Positions 36,045-48,640 of a stretch of 64,000 bases of DNA are shown here, piece by piece. Under the pieces are notes generated by a model. That model saw only the letters and a program-made list of their open reading frames with translations, did not search any database and was not told the origin of the DNA. Made by a program: the position numbers and the translations under genes. Source of the stretch: Dryococelus australis. Lineage: Eukaryota; Arthropoda; Insecta; Phasmatodea; Phasmatidae. Numbering within the stretch: the first letter of the stretch is position 1; each line of letters opens with the position of its first letter. The stretch spans positions 212,053,047 through 212,117,046 of the forward strand of contig CM056995.1 in the NCBI GenBank assembly GCA_029891345.1. Reading direction: 5' to 3'.

Positions 36045-36640
36045 GACCTGCTATATGCCATGGCTAGAGACCTGGAAATACTCGCGGGTTCGTTTCAAGA
36101 CAAGTTGGGATTCACAAAATCGTACGCTAATGTTATATTTGCAATTGTTTGAGACGTTGTTTGACACCTACTGGAGTAAAATGGTGCAATAAAGAAGATG
36201 CAATAAATTGTAGGCTGAAGCACCGCCCTGTAATGCAGAACAAGTAACCTATGGATAGGGATAGGAACACTTCGCGGATTCGATTCAGGTCAAGGTAGAT
36301 TTCAATCACGTGTACACTGAAATAACCTTTGCTATTGGATTAGAGTTTATTATGCAAGCACTAGACGATTCTTGAGCCAATAGCAAACTTGCAAGAGAAC
36401 CAGTAGCGAATCCCATACTGCCAGGTGTGTGGTAAAACTGGGGCAGCAGCCAATGAACAAACACATGAGGTTCGACTGTACAAACTACTGTGAAGTCTAG
36501 TCTACGGGTCATTGAACTCGCGAAATTTTCCTTCCTCTACCCACGGAAAGTGGATATCTGCATGAAAGTATATAAGACTGTGAAGTCTAGTCTGCAGATC
36601 ACTGAACTCGCGAAATTTCAGGTCTCTAGCAATGTCGTCG
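36045..36640. mobile_element. TIR element, 'GAGACCTGC' family, with nested insert
   Basis: The left end GCTAGAGACCTGGAAATACT and the complement of the right end TTGCTAGAGACCTGAAATTT are inverted repeats of the family at 20933 and 59944. Its middle contains another TIR element (36252-36542), so about half of its length is inserted sequence. Confidence 0.6.
36252..36542. mobile_element. TIR element, 'GGTAGGAAAATTTCGCG' family, nested
   Basis: Left 'ggatagggataggaacactt' and the complement of the right end 'gggtagaggaaggaaaattt' begin TIRs that share TTCGCG and 'ca.gt' text with 60196-60460. After the right end, 36587-36620 repeats the 'gtgaagtctagtct' and 'actgaactcgcgaaattt' text, so the right flank is partly duplicated. 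Confidence 0.6.
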
Positions 36641-36771
36641 AATCAAACAGGTCTTTTATATGATCCTGGGGAATCGCTTTGCTAAGTTGTTTCTACAGAG
36701 TGCACAGTATATCGGTATAGGTTGCTGGATGAGAATGACAGGGTAGTTTCCTTGTGACCATATTCCACACA

Positions 36772-36986
36772 TCAAGGCGGATCGTTTTCAACCCCCTGTC
36801 GGGTCACTCCCGGATTTTCGCATGTGGGAATCGTGCTGGACGATGCCGTTGGTCGGCGGGTTTTCTTGGGGATCTCCCGTTTTTTCCGACCCTTCATTCC
36901 GGTGCTGCTCCATATTCACCTCAATCACCTTCATTGGCTCTCAAGACCTCGATGTTAAGAGTCGTCGAAATCTCTTCACTTACTAT
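36772..36986 (+). mobile_element. SINE family 1, head partly lost
   Basis: It begins within the B-box region ('caaggcggatcgttttcaac') and continues through TTTTCGCATGTGGGAATCGT, 'cggcgggttttcttggg' and 'ggctctcaagacctcgatg' to a TTCACTTAC-type tail. Confidence 0.8.
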
Positions 36987-36999
36987 TTTTAGGCAGTTT

Positions 37000-38535
37000 T
37001 TATAAGATAAACCTGTTTGAAATGTAAAGTTTTAAGCCATATATCGGATACCAATCAACAGATTTCTACAAAATTTCACACAAGTAGCATTGCGAAGGCC
37101 ATATAAACGTATGTGTTTTAGTGGCTCAGATACTTATTTTCAAAATGGTGGCCTTGTCAATATATCAGGTTAGTGAATACTATCATTCAAAACATCAGAC
37201 TGAACATATGCGAAGTCGATGCTCCGAAACCTACCTCAGTGATGCAGTTGATTGCATGCTAGCTTAAGAGTTTTACTGAATTACAAGTCCGGGTAAGTCA
37301 CTCGTGTATTTTAATCACCTTGGTACTGTTTCACATGTTTCTGGCTTCATCTCTAATGATATTGCAGTCAATGAGACATCAACGCCTACCTTTCATATAA
37401 ACTTTTAAGAATTTCATAGAATTGATTTGCACCCACGTAGAGGAAAACAGTCGCATTAGTTATCAGTAACGTCTTGTTATTCCTTGCAGAAGACAACATT
37501 TTGGCGAGAGTTTGTTACTACACAACTATACGCCAACTTAATAGTCACATGATGTATGATTAAGTTCATTGCATGAAACGTGTTTTTGTTTTTTGCAATA
37601 TAATTAAAATTACCAATGGTGTATATCATATGTGTCGTATCTCGGCTTCACACGCTCTTATGTGTTTATTATACAGCACTACAAGGAGAGAAACATTTGT
37701 TTGAGTCAGAAAACGCTAGTCTTAACTGTACCAAACAAATGTATAGTTCATATTAAGAAATATTTTGGCGAGTTTGAAATACACACTTGCTGAAAATAAT
37801 CTCTTCTTTCGAACGTAAAATTTTTTTTTATCTCTTAGTGCAATATATGTTTGATTTTTAACATAGATGATTGCAAAACTCTATTTTGAAATAATAAATT
37901 TTGTAAAATAATTACCGTATTAAAAATAACTTTACTATAAAAAGTATAAATTGTTATGAAATTTAAGCATAAGAACATTCCGAGATGCATTTGACCGCCG
38001 ATTATAGGAATATTGTACATGTTTGTCGTTGATTGAAAATTCATTAGTTGGAACAATCATAAATAATAAATTAACGTTTTCTGGATATTATATATGGGCT
38101 TCTAGTTCATTCTAGGTACATTGGTATTTACTGATACGAAGATTTACATTTTAATTGCCTAATTAGTGAGGCCGGACCAGTTTTGGTTTGCGTATACTCA
38201 CCGATATGACTGAACTCGAAGAGCCCTAATCGGTAGCAAGTGGGTCGGAGCCCGCTATAATCGTTATCCCGTCAATTTATACATTCTGGTCTTAAATGCG
38301 TATACCGTAAAACATTTAACTCTAACTTCAAACAATTAGCAAAAAAATGGGTTTTTTGGTTTTTCAATAAAAACTATTTGAAATCGTCCAATTTCGATTT
38401 GCGAGTTACCTTATTCGTAATCTACTCAAAAAACGGAATAAAATGACCGCCCACTCATCTTTACCGCAAGAATGGTGCTATTTGCCTGAAAATCGAGATC
38501 TAGCTGATAGATACAGACAACAGAATTCCGCGAAA
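37000..38535. other. Intergenic DNA, nothing recognised
   Basis: AT-rich with no supportable gene, repeat end or RNA gene. Confidence 0.4.
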
Positions 38536-38539
38536 AGAT

Positions 38540-38660
38540 TTCCGCACATGCTAGGTTGCAATACCCTAAGGGCATACTAGCAGTTTTCTTTTGCTTATTG
38601 GCCGCGAGTCTTCGTAAGTAGACATTTCATTGTTTGGCGGGCCAATCAGAATTACGTAAC
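38540..38660 (+). repeat. Dispersed repeat, copy 1 (partner at 51185-51300)
   Basis: Shared text in order: TATTGG.CGCGAGTCT, 'gaca.tt' and AATCAGAATTA.GT.ACTC. The repeat boundaries are not clear and it is non-coding. Confidence 0.45.
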
Positions 38661-39033
38661 TCCAATACTGTACGCCTGAGACGCGTATTTAGATTATCCT
38701 ATCAAGAAAGAGGATCTGAGCTAAAGTGTTATGGAATGCAACTGATAGTGAAATCATTTCGCGAAAATACTGATAGACTAAAACACGCGAATTCTTGTTC
38801 CGCACAATATTTTGTCATCTCTGTGGGTTTTGACACTCGTCACCAGTGCCGGGGAATAAGAAGAATGACATTTCTATGCTACATAATAAATAAACTGGAG
38901 AGAAGCTGAGATGAACAATGAAAATATACATAACAAACGGTTTGCATCGCGACGCTCTATTGTGAATACCGCTTTAGTTGGGTCTGGCTGCAAGCAGCGT
39001 TCGGAACGCCTGCGTACGGCCACACGGAGACTT

Positions 39034-39557
39034 GGGCTGCGGTTACACGAGTGCTGTTAAACACATTCAGCTAAATACATTCGGTAGCCATGTCTGAACA
39101 AGTTTAAAAACAGAATGTGTTTCCGCGGTTACACACCTAAACCAGAATGTAATCAATGGGAATTCTAACCTCAGCAAACATGGAACTTAAAATGTATGAT
39201 ATTTAATTATAATAGCCTCCAAAATTTATCATTATCGAACTTTTTAATTCTTATGAAAACTGCAAGTTAACTGTAATGGCATAAAGGGTGGGTATTCGTA
39301 CATTCAACCTTAAACTTAAGTTAATTCAACAAGTGCAGGAATTCCAGCCAAAGTCAGTAATATTTAATACACTGCTTGTTTACTTGGAAGCAGCCAATAG
39401 GAGCGCAGAAGAAAAGTAGTTTGAAACGACTTATGAAAACTGTTCACTTTGAACGAGAAACCACTGCGATCGGAACTCGTTCGAAGGTAATGTAACCTCT
39501 TCAATAGCGAAACTTGCTTAAAGTGAAGTAGTTTTGCATTCCGTGTAACCGCGGCCT
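39034..39557. mobile_element. TIR element with GC-rich ends (~524 bp)
   Basis: The left end GGGCTGCGGTTACACGAGTG and the complement of the right end AGGCCGCGGTTACACGGAAT are inverted repeats for at least 17 bp. No coding. A related internal GCGGTTACAC copy lies at about 39128. Superfamily not assigned; no clear target duplication. Confidence 0.65.
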
Positions 39558-39559
39558 TA

Positions 39560-40320
39560 GTCTGGCCGGCGACAAGCGCCGCAGCACGAGACCCACATGC
39601 GCGCAATACACACTTCCTGTTATTCGAATACAAAAGTTGTAACCTTACCCAAACAACAATAAATAATGTATCTCTCTAAAGTATACAATTGGGGCTAACG
39701 AAATATGTTAAAATCAATTGATAAAATGCTTTAATTTGTACCTGAGTGCAAGTTGAATCTACACTAACTTTCGGCTGACAATTGTACTAAACTAAACATT
39801 TCTTATTTTGAAAACTGCTGTAAGTTACGCCAGGAAATTTTTACTTCGCATTCTCTGATATACTGTGAAGTTATTTTTATTTTATAGGGATTTATAGTAA
39901 ATTAATTTTTGTATTTTGTATTGGTGCAGACAGAACTCAAAATTGTCAATCAAAACTATAAAAACTGACAATTTGTGATTTGCATTTCATTTTTAAATTT
40001 TGTAAACAGGTATTAAACTCTCAGGACTTGCGCTATATTCAAATTTGCAATCTTACGGAACCTTTGGAACAGCCTTAACAAAATCTACAAATTCTTTTGA
40101 ATTTATTTATACTTCCTCTCTTGCAGCACTGTTCTTATATTCCAGGGTCACAAAGTGTCAATCCGCTGTCAGACCGGAATGAACTGCAAGTCCTAAAATA
40201 GATAATTGTGGCTGTTTAGTTTGGAGTTGTTATTGGTAATCGGCCGTGTCACCATGTAAGATAGTCTTTGTACAATACCTCTGTGTAAACACCAAAACAG
40301 CCAGGCTGAGGGGTGAGCTT
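39560..40320. other. Intergenic DNA, nothing recognised
   Basis: No gene or complete repeat is supported between the TIR element and the Helitron relic. Confidence 0.4.
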
Positions 40321-40329
40321 ATACGCAAG

Positions 40330-41275
40330 CACACTACATAAAACTAATCGTGGGAGAAACAGTTCTGCCTCAAGCCAACTCCTGCGAACTTGAGAGTTTG
40401 CCCCTGCGACTTATCTATCGTCATCGCGAAGCACACTTTCAGTGGAAACTACAGCCTCTGAAACTCAAGATGGAGACAATTGGTAATCGATGGAATACAC
40501 GGCACAATGAACTGTTTCTCCCTGAGTCAATCCAGTTAAAATAGTGGCATCGATACAGTGCGATGTAGAATTTAGACTTGCAGCCTAGTGCCATTACAGA
40601 GTTTCGGTGGCTCCAAATTTCTGAGCTACATGACAGGTGCACTTACACACAGTATAAGCATATGGTATGGGAGAACCGGTGGTTTTAGAGTGTTCAAATA
40701 CTCCACTGGGTAATGAACTACTTCGTATGACTTTACCACCGTGTCTATTGAATTGTAAACCATTTCTTCCCCTTCGAATTATTTCAGCAACATGTCACTG
40801 ATGACGGCTGCTTGGTCGTTTTTTAAGTGTCGGTATGACACTTTCACTCAACCACTCCATAGGTTTGTATGTGGGCAACGTCTGGATAAAATGTTGCTAT
40901 CAACTCTGGAATTATAGTCACTATAGTGCACTATCGGTCCGGGATAGCTATCATGCTATCTGTTTCTGGATAATCACCGTTTCCTAGTTTGAGCAGGGAA
41001 TCTGAACATTGACCAGCAGACACTTCAACTCTCAGAAGACTCTCATATGTTTGGTATGTTATAGCACATTAACCGATGGCAACGAAGAAGTTCTCTTGTT
41101 TCATGGGCATACGCGTTCTCCTCAGCAGCACTGGAAGATTTAGGCGAAAATCTCTTGTAAGCAACCCTGTCACACCACCCATGAAGTTTTTGTTATTGAT
41201 TATGTCCTGCAGAGTTTTATTCAAAGCTTCAATGCCCCTCTTGTGCGTCACAGTACTATCTAAGAAACTGTAAAA
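40330..41275 (-). pseudogene. Helitron Pif1-type helicase pseudogene (C-terminal part)
   Basis: On the minus strand 41251-41069 encodes HKRGIEALNKTLQDIINN and then GGVTGLLTRDFRLNLPVL, matching the helicase II/III motif region of Helitron-encoded Pif1 helicases (usually GDFRQTLPV; here the GD is TR). Further fragments in other frames continue toward 40330: an FSDSLLKLGNGD-like block near 41000, an ELIATFYPDVAHIQTY block near 40890, EWLSE near 40860 and YPVEYLNTLKPP near 40700. Frames change several times and stops are present, so it is dead. The Rep nuclease and Helitron termini were not found. Confidence 0.75.
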
Positions 41276-41339
41276 TATACGTGTTTAAAAACTAATTTTT
41301 TACAGTGCTTTCACGAATTTTCTAATTAATAGAACTATC

Positions 41340-41520
41340 TAATATATTTTTCCCCATACAAACCTTGACCCCAAATTTCACACCTTTAGTGGTTGAATTT
41401 TGAAAAATCCCTCCTCAGTGACTGCCTTCATTATATAATAAATGTTTCCTCGAAATTTCATGTTTGTAGGACCAATGGTTAAGGCTGGGTGTTGATATGT
41501 CATAGTCAGTTTATGCACAC
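41340..41520 (+). repeat. Possible LINE 3'-tail fragment
   Basis: The text 'ttagtggttgaattt', then 'atttcatgtttgtagg', and GGCTGGGTGTTGATATGTCA resembles a tail shared by many insect non-LTR elements that ends in GTCAGT repeats. Here it ends in a single AGTCAGT followed by CA/TA simple repeats. No reverse transcriptase precedes it. Confidence 0.35.
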
Positions 41521-42539
41521 ACACAAACATATATATAGAGAGTTAATTATGCATTTCATGTATATTTTATAAGTTAAATCAGTATACAGACTTCGGACGA
41601 AAGTTAATGTGGTGATAAATGTGGTAGTCTCGTGTTTCTGTGAAGGATCTCTGCATACGAAAAACGGAATACGAAATGACACAAATGATGTCATTATTTG
41701 TGTACACGAATAGGGTCAGGTGAACCTTTTGTTAAAATCTGCTAACTGGAACATAGCCTCAGTGTAAAGCTGGAGAAAGCATAACAGTAACTGTAGAACA
41801 TAGGTAGTGTGGGCAATGATGTCGTGAGCGACATGATTTGGAACCTATTGACTCAAAACTGCGCGTAACAGGGCGTGTGAATAATTGCATTTCATTTCCT
41901 ATGCACGCGTATGGAGCAACAACCAATCAGAACAGAGTAAACAGTTTTCGGCAAAGTTGTTAATTTAATGAGGGGCAATGCTGCTATGTTGATGAAACGA
42001 AGAATCGTCGACAGATACAGGTGAAATATCAAATTTTTTTTTTTTTGATGTTATCCACATATTTATGATCGCAAAAGCAAAGATTTTTCAGAAAACAAAA
42101 AAAAGTTTACTCTTTTTTTTAAATCACTGCCTATTCTCAATACAATATCGCAGTAAATCTGTTACTAAACTCATTTTTATGAAGGCTGTGTACGGAACCC
42201 AAATATTAAAACATTATTCACCAACACTGCCAACTGCAATCCGACTCGTCGCAACATTTCATGGACTAAAAATAATACACCATTATTCAATTGTGAATCG
42301 ATTTTGCACAATGTGTCTGGCTGTCTGAATGTTATACTGTTACGTCCTATGCTCTGTGCGCGTTCTTTATTGTCCTATTTACAGTTATCTCATCACTTTA
42401 TAACCTTCCGATACATGTAAATTAACACTGCCATGGACCTGATCACACTATTCTTGCGCCACATAAGTGAGACTGTGGGGATGTTAAGAACGTAAACGTA
42501 TGACTATCACACAATTAAGTTATATCAAACAAGAAACAC

Positions 42540-42780
42540 TATAGTCTGTTGACGGTAAAATGAGCACTTTTCAGGTCCTGCAAAATTTCCCCTTTTAGTC
42601 AATTTCTGTCTTTCCGCCACTTTTTAATATAAACAATGCCATGTGGCCAATAAACATAGTGTATACATTCCACCGCTCCCAAAATCTAACGTCTGAAGCT
42701 GCCATAAAATATATTTATTAGTGGGTAATGCCTATTGGAACGGCCTTAAATAGTTCCCACTTTACCGCGAATAGCCTATA
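42540..42780. mobile_element. 240-bp TIR element, copy 3
   Basis: TATAGTCTGTTGACGGTAAA at the left, TTTACCGCGAATAGCCTATA at the right. Its 241 bp and body match copies at 20437, 21592 and 56588. A family 1 SINE begins 43 bp to the right. Confidence 0.8.
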
Positions 42781-42822
42781 ACTTCAATGACCGTATATTT
42801 AAATTTTGTATTCCCAATACAA

Positions 42823-43065
42823 CGGGACCGCAGCTGCTGAGCGGTCAGATTCCTCGCCTCTCACCAAGGCGAACCGGGTTCGATTCCTGGCTGGACCACT
42901 CCAAGATTTTCCCATGTGGTAATCGTGCCGGACGATGTCGCTGGTCGGCGAGTTTTCTCGGGGATCTCCCGTTGCCCCCACCCTTTCATTCCGGCGCCAC
43001 TCCATTCTCACCTCATTTCACCCTCATTGGCTCTCAAGACCTCATTGTTATCAAACCGCTGCTAA
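42823..43065 (+). mobile_element. tRNA-derived SINE family 1
   Basis: GGGACCGCAGCTGCTGAGCG (A box), CCGGGTTCGATTCCTGGC (a very good B box), then the family body to CTCTCAAGACCTCATTGTTA. The tail after about 43065 is lost. Confidence 0.85.
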
Positions 43066-43299
43066 CATGACTAAGATCCTGTCTGCCAGAATGTACGTAA
43101 TGTCTGTTCATTCAAAGGTTTTGTTTCAAAAGTTCTCGCTTTATACTTGCTAGGCCTATATACTTTCTGTCGTAGGCGACAAAGTTGGCATTCGACAATC
43201 TGTAACTGGTGTCTAGCAGCTAGAGCAAATAAAAGAGATTTAATAACATAGATTTAAAGTCTTGTAAACGTGAAAAAATTAAATAAAAGTAGAGCATTA

Positions 43300-43473
43300 T
43301 ATGTGTATTTGCCGCTCCTTTCCGCCACTCGGATCATGAATAAATTGATTGAGCTCCTGACAATGTTAAATGTACATGTAGTGGAAGGATACAATGTATT
43401 GAGATAAGTTGATTCTAAGCATGATCTTTGATAAGTGCTGTGCTTACCGTGAATAGTTCATACTTTCTCTATA
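43300..43473 (-). mobile_element. Partial copy of ~410-bp TIR element
   Basis: 'catgaataaattgattgagc', 'gtggaaggatacaatgta' and the end GTGCTTACCGTGAATAGTTC match the terminal 170 bp of the 34536-34967 element. The other half is missing. Confidence 0.55.
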
Positions 43474-43602
43474 CACACCGCAGGAAACTTTAACAATGCA
43501 AATGTTGTCAAATAATTTCTCTACAAAATAATGCATTGGTATGTCTCACGACAACGACGCACTGGATAGTTTGAACTGAAGCAACACGTTAAGCGATTGA
43601 GA

Positions 43603-44070
43603 ATGTTCTGTGGAGAAGGAGATATGTCGATAGGAGGAGGGATCGAGTGTCTTGTGGACGAGATGCTGGGGCGCATCTTCAGGCAGCTGCCGGTGGCGGA
43701 GCGCGGTTTGCTGGCCTTCGTGAGCCGGCAGTTCCAGCGTGTGGCGGACGACCCCTATTATTTGTGCTAAACGAGAGTGGCGGGCGGCAGGTGTAGCACA
43801 CAGTAAGTGTGCACAGTGCTGAGCCGGGCACACTTCCTCAGGCGGCTGTTGGTCGAGGACCTGCGAGGACGCCTATGAGCTGTTGGCTTGCGTCGCGAAG
43901 CACACCCGTCGGCTCATGAGCCTCACTGAGCTGGTGTGCCGAGTCCTCAGGAGATGCGGCCGCCTCAGGAGGCTAGTGTCTCTGGACCACCAGCTGCGGG
44001 GATGCAAGATGGTCCAGGAGATAGGCTGGAGGAGGCGCAGCGGAGCACTGAGGCATGCCACTGTGCAGGT
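43603..44070 (+). pseudogene. F-box protein relic
   Basis: A frame from ATG 43603 to TAA 43770 encodes 55 residues. Residues 17-51 read like an F-box: LVDEMLGRIFRQLPVAERGL then LAFVSRQFQRVADDP, matching the family pattern of LP.E.L..IF..LP...LL....V...W..LADDP. F-box proteins bind Skp1 and bring substrates to SCF ubiquitin ligases. After the stop, GC-rich text in other frames (43830-44070; for example AKHTRRLMSLTEL) resembles the start of a leucine-rich-repeat region. The frame is broken, the CpG content exceeds the surroundings, and no introns are obvious, so this is most likely a decayed copy. A short functional gene cannot be excluded. Confidence 0.5.
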
Positions 44071-44149
44071 GTCTCTGAAGCATGAAGCCGCGTATGTTCC
44101 CGCCAGGTCTGCGCCAGTAACACCAACCTGTGCACATGTTACACCGATA

Positions 44150-44395
44150 TTTACCCAGTTTTTGGGTGTTAACTACCTTTCTAGATACAACAGACGATCA
44201 TTGAATCGCAGTGATAGTTCTTAACGACCTACTTGTTTTTTGTGTGTTGAGATGCTTTCTAGAGACTACAGACAATCACTGAACACCAGTGCTAGTTCTT
44301 AACAACCTACCTATTGTGTGTGTTGAGATCCTTTCTAGTTACTACAGATGATTATTGAATTGCAGTGATAGTTCTCAATAACACACAGATATTCA
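44150..44395. repeat. Tandem repeat, three units of 76-78 bp
   Basis: CTTTCTAG recurs at 44177, 44255 and 44331, each followed by 'actacaga..at.attgaa' and 'agtg.tagttct.aa' at the same distances. The repeat lies just after the F-box relic. Confidence 0.8.
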
Positions 44396-44399
44396 ATTT

Positions 44400-46000
44400 A
44401 TTGTGTGATTAAGTACTTTCGTGAATATGCATGGGAAGATTATTTATAATGCAGTGGGAGAAGAGTTTGAGAGTGACAAAAACTTGATCTAATATTTATT
44501 TACACAATGTCGAACCTACATGAATTCAATAATGTTCACCTCAAACACAGAAGTTTATTCTTATTACTATGTGTATATTATATTAATGTCTATTTAACTC
44601 AATTTTATGGACGAAAACATTTACAAGTGTTCGTGATATAAATTTTTCGTAGGCTTAGGTGTTTCACTTTTGCCATAACTCTAAAATCACAAATCTAATC
44701 AAAGAAATTTACAGCACTGTAACAACTCAACCGTAACCTTTTCCGCTTAACAATTTTTTTATCAAATATTACACAGATAATTAATTTTTATTTTGATTTC
44801 CAATTTTAGTATTTACGATGGCAACATTATCATGGAATTTAATGATTATTTGGCAATACATAATTTTTTAAAGAACAATTGTTTCATTTTTGAGTGTGAG
44901 GGCATTTGCCAAAGAAGCAATTTCAACATTTAAAATGGGTTTTCACATCGTGAAAGTTAAATTCTTCTTTCAAAATCATTCAGTCAACATTTTTTTTTAA
45001 AATACGCAAATAAGTAAAAATAAATGCCTATCTATCAGATGACATACTGGCACTTTAAGTTGACGTTGATCAAAAGCACATCCAGCCGAAAATAAACCCA
45101 GTGGCATCCATTTACATCCTAAACTGTCGATATGAGCAGGAAAAGAGAGTTATATTTGCAAGGACCATCACATTGTTTACAATACTCTTACTCGGACAAT
45201 GAGTAACTGTTGTTGAGAAGTTATGCATTATTCAAGACAATTGACACAACTTGACCTAGAAACTTATACATGAATTTAGCAACCAGCATAATTAAAATTC
45301 AATTCACAATACAAAACTCATAACTGCTGCAAGTAAAGTTTATCTAATGACTGGCGATGTCACATGAAGCTTCGAAAAGTATTCACTGTTATTTTCATTG
45401 GGGATCATTATATGTTTACTACATTGTATGACGTACCCTTAATAGTTCACAGTAGTACAAATTAATTTATTTGTGGGAATATTTTATCTCTGTTACTCAC
45501 ATCAATACAGCATCCTTCAGCATTATTTTGCAATACATTTTCGTTAAATTTTGGAGTGTGACTAAAGGTATTATGAGAAATTTTCAGTTAAAATTTTGCG
45601 TTTTAAATACCTTTTATCGTTACCTGCAAAGTTTCTTCCCGGTAATATATCCATGCAGCATCAGTCCCTTCCACCTTTTTAGCCTTTATTTCGGTATTGT
45701 TTAACACTACATCATTCATTGGGGGCAAGCAGAGTGATAACATAGCTTATGTAGATGTACACTCTATGCACACATACATTTCATGTTACATGCTAGCAAC
45801 GCACTTGCGTTTCTGAGATTATCAAAAGTGCCCTATTGCTATGTATTTATCAAAATTTATGTAAAACCACTAGTACTCTAGTACCTGCGGTAGCAAAGAT
45901 ATTCGTATGGTGCAAAGCGTACTGAATGAGAACTCCTATCCAAGTCATAACCAATATAATGAGGCAAAATAGGGTTCCGATTATAGGACAGAGGACGTGA
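44400..46000. other. Intergenic DNA, nothing recognised
   Basis: AT-rich. No gene, RNA gene or complete repeat is supported. Confidence 0.4.
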
Positions 46001-46007
46001 ATATTTA

Positions 46008-47794
46008 GGGTCTTATTCATAGTCGTTTTTAGTCCGGACTAAGGAAAGATCATCCTCCGACCAATATTTTTCTTATTCAGAGAGCATTTTTATTGCTAGT
46101 CTGAGGATCATCTTGCTTGCTTTAGTACAGCATAAGTTTTAGTCCGGACTGAGGGTAGGATTAACGAGGTATTAATGCCAAAAAGAAATATGACGAACAT
46201 AAAATACGACCGTTTCGTTAATATTGCATGCCAATAGAAGCTAGATAAAGTTTACGGAACATAAAAATTGCGTTTAAAGCCGATTCTGTCAATCTGTATG
46301 CAAAAATATGCGGACCTAATGAATGAAATGTTCCGTGAATAATAATTCAAAAGAAATATACCTTATAAGCTTAATAAAACATGAGTTTTCACCTACAGCA
46401 ATGTCTTTCTATTTTTGTGTCAACTAAATGCCTTCTCTGAAAACAGGTTCTTAGGAGACGTGATATTAATGCAGTATCCCGTGTCGGGGTGTACGCTATG
46501 CGCTTCCCCTCACGTTGAGTAATTTGTTGTGTGTTTATCTATATTTGTGTGTATATGTGTGTGTATGTATATATAAAGTGGTTAGCATACAATAGATAAA
46601 TTTAACACAAAAAGTGATTAACACGTGCGCCTCACATGCTCAAGGTCCTCGGTTGTGCCATGTAGTGGATTGTGAGCTGCCTGCAAAACTGGGGCAGTTT
46701 TCAACACCAGAGAATACCAAAACAATAATATTCCATTATTGTCAAAAAACACTGAAGTTTGGTTCTTCGACTTTGTCAGTAAAACCAGTTCACCAAATGT
46801 TCATATCGTTTTGTGCCCCATGTAATAATTGTGTAGGTATTTTATTGAGTATTTTGTTATTGTTTATATTGTGTGTTTGAATGTGTACTGTATAATAGGT
46901 TAAGGGTAAACACCTCTGTATATTATTTGTGACGGTAAATTTATTTATATTAAAAAAATGGTACCATCATGGGTTGATATTCAGAAGGATGCGAGGTCGA
47001 ATCATGTCTGTGTGATAGAATTTCAACCATTTTTAAATGTCTTTTTGTAATGTATTTAGAATTACAATACTAATTTAACATCATTATAAAGACAATTTTG
47101 CCGTAATAAAATGAAACCAGCCCATGTTACCATATAGTCTCTCATAAAACAATGTTAAAACGAATAAAGTGACGTTAATGTAGTAAAAAAATAACGCAAT
47201 TGCTGGTCTTGCTTAGCAAAATGTTGTGGACGAGTGTAAAAAGAGATTGCAAATTAAAATGTATGAATAATGGTGATTTGTTTACAAGATTATGTAGACA
47301 ATACTCAGCATACTATCGAGAGCATCAATTTTGAAAGGAAATAATCAAAACTGCATAAAGGTCTCGACCTTTTATATAACCTTTCGCTTCCAAAATTACT
47401 TTGTGGGATATATGTACATTTACAAAACTTCTACCTTTATTTCCAATTCAGCACACAAGAAAATTGATTATATTTTATTTGTTCTTGGGCAGATTAACCC
47501 TTTTTGTAAATTACTATTCAATTTGAAAAGGAAAACCATTTTTATTTTAAATAAGTTATATTAAGTTTATCGCTATCTAATTACTATTTTATCATGAGTG
47601 GAAATAAAACGTTTTATTTGAGAGAATAAATAGTGTACCATGATTATACTTCTACTAAAGTTAGTCCTACTATGGTCGGGGTTTATGAACACGATACAGT
47701 TAGTCCACCCTTAGTCCGGACTACCCCAGACCAGCTCCGAGGAAGTTCATCTCTGGATCATCCTTGGATGAAGCTCAAACTATGAATAAGGCCC
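46008..47794. mobile_element. PIF/Harbinger-like non-autonomous element
   Basis: The left end GGGTCTTATTCATAGTCG and the complement of the right end GGGCCTTATTCATAGTTTG form TIRs. AGTCCGGACT occurs inside both ends (about 46031 and 47722). TTA precedes it and TTC follows, compatible with an aged 3-bp TTA target duplication, typical of this superfamily. The 1.79-kb body has only short unsupported open frames (46614-46880, 47331-47564) and no transposase or MADF protein that I recognise. Confidence 0.65.
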
Positions 47795-47799
47795 TTCAA

Positions 47800-48640
47800 G
47801 TCTTGGACAAACTTCTCATCTTACCTCTCGCTCTCACCCAGTGTGTGTTTAGTGACAAGTATTGAAGCACTCCTAGTATTCCTCAATAGCTAATGGCGAC
47901 AATTTCCCCTATCCTATATCCTTCCTTTGTAAAACACCTCCCGAAAAGGTCAATCGACCCTTTAGACCACCTGCCACGAAACAACTCATTTTCTACCATG
48001 CTTTTTCCTCCTACATTTATAGTTATTCCTCTTCCTTTTCCTGGTGTTGGTGCAGGCCCGCCTGCTGCAAGTAGTTCACAGAAACCACGCTTGGAGCGCC
48101 AGTGTACTGGCACTGGGTGACAAAGTGTCGGGCCGGAAACTCTGCATCAGAACTCTCGTCGGGAGAGAGCAATACATGCTTTTAGTTATTCAAGTACAAC
48201 AACATTACTATGACACTTACGTTCACGAACGATATACTATTGTAAAGTATAAAAATATATATGGTTCGTGTTTGAAAAAAATTGCATACAATGCTACATT
48301 TTATTTTGTAGGGTAGGTAGAAACAAGCCTGATTTTAGGCCGAAAAATATTGAAAAAAAACGTACTTTTTTTGTTGTGTTTTAAAGTGGTGTGTGTAATC
48401 TAATGAGATTTTTTCATATCATTCACGAATACATTGCTAAGTGATTTATATTTTTTCCGCTATATAAATTGAAACATTTTTTGTTTTACTTGAATATTGT
48501 TAGTATTTGAAATTGTCCATTAAATTTGAAAAATAGCCAATTGAACTTTCCGCTTTAGATCTAACATTTATTAAGAGCATTATTTAGAAGTAAACATCTG
48601 CCAGGATTAGCATAATATTGTATTATATAATCTGTCTGAA
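47800..48640. other. Intergenic DNA with one GC-richer open patch
   Basis: 47893-48120 is open on both strands and somewhat GC-richer, but no domain or reliable splice pair is visible. The remainder is AT-rich. Confidence 0.35.
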
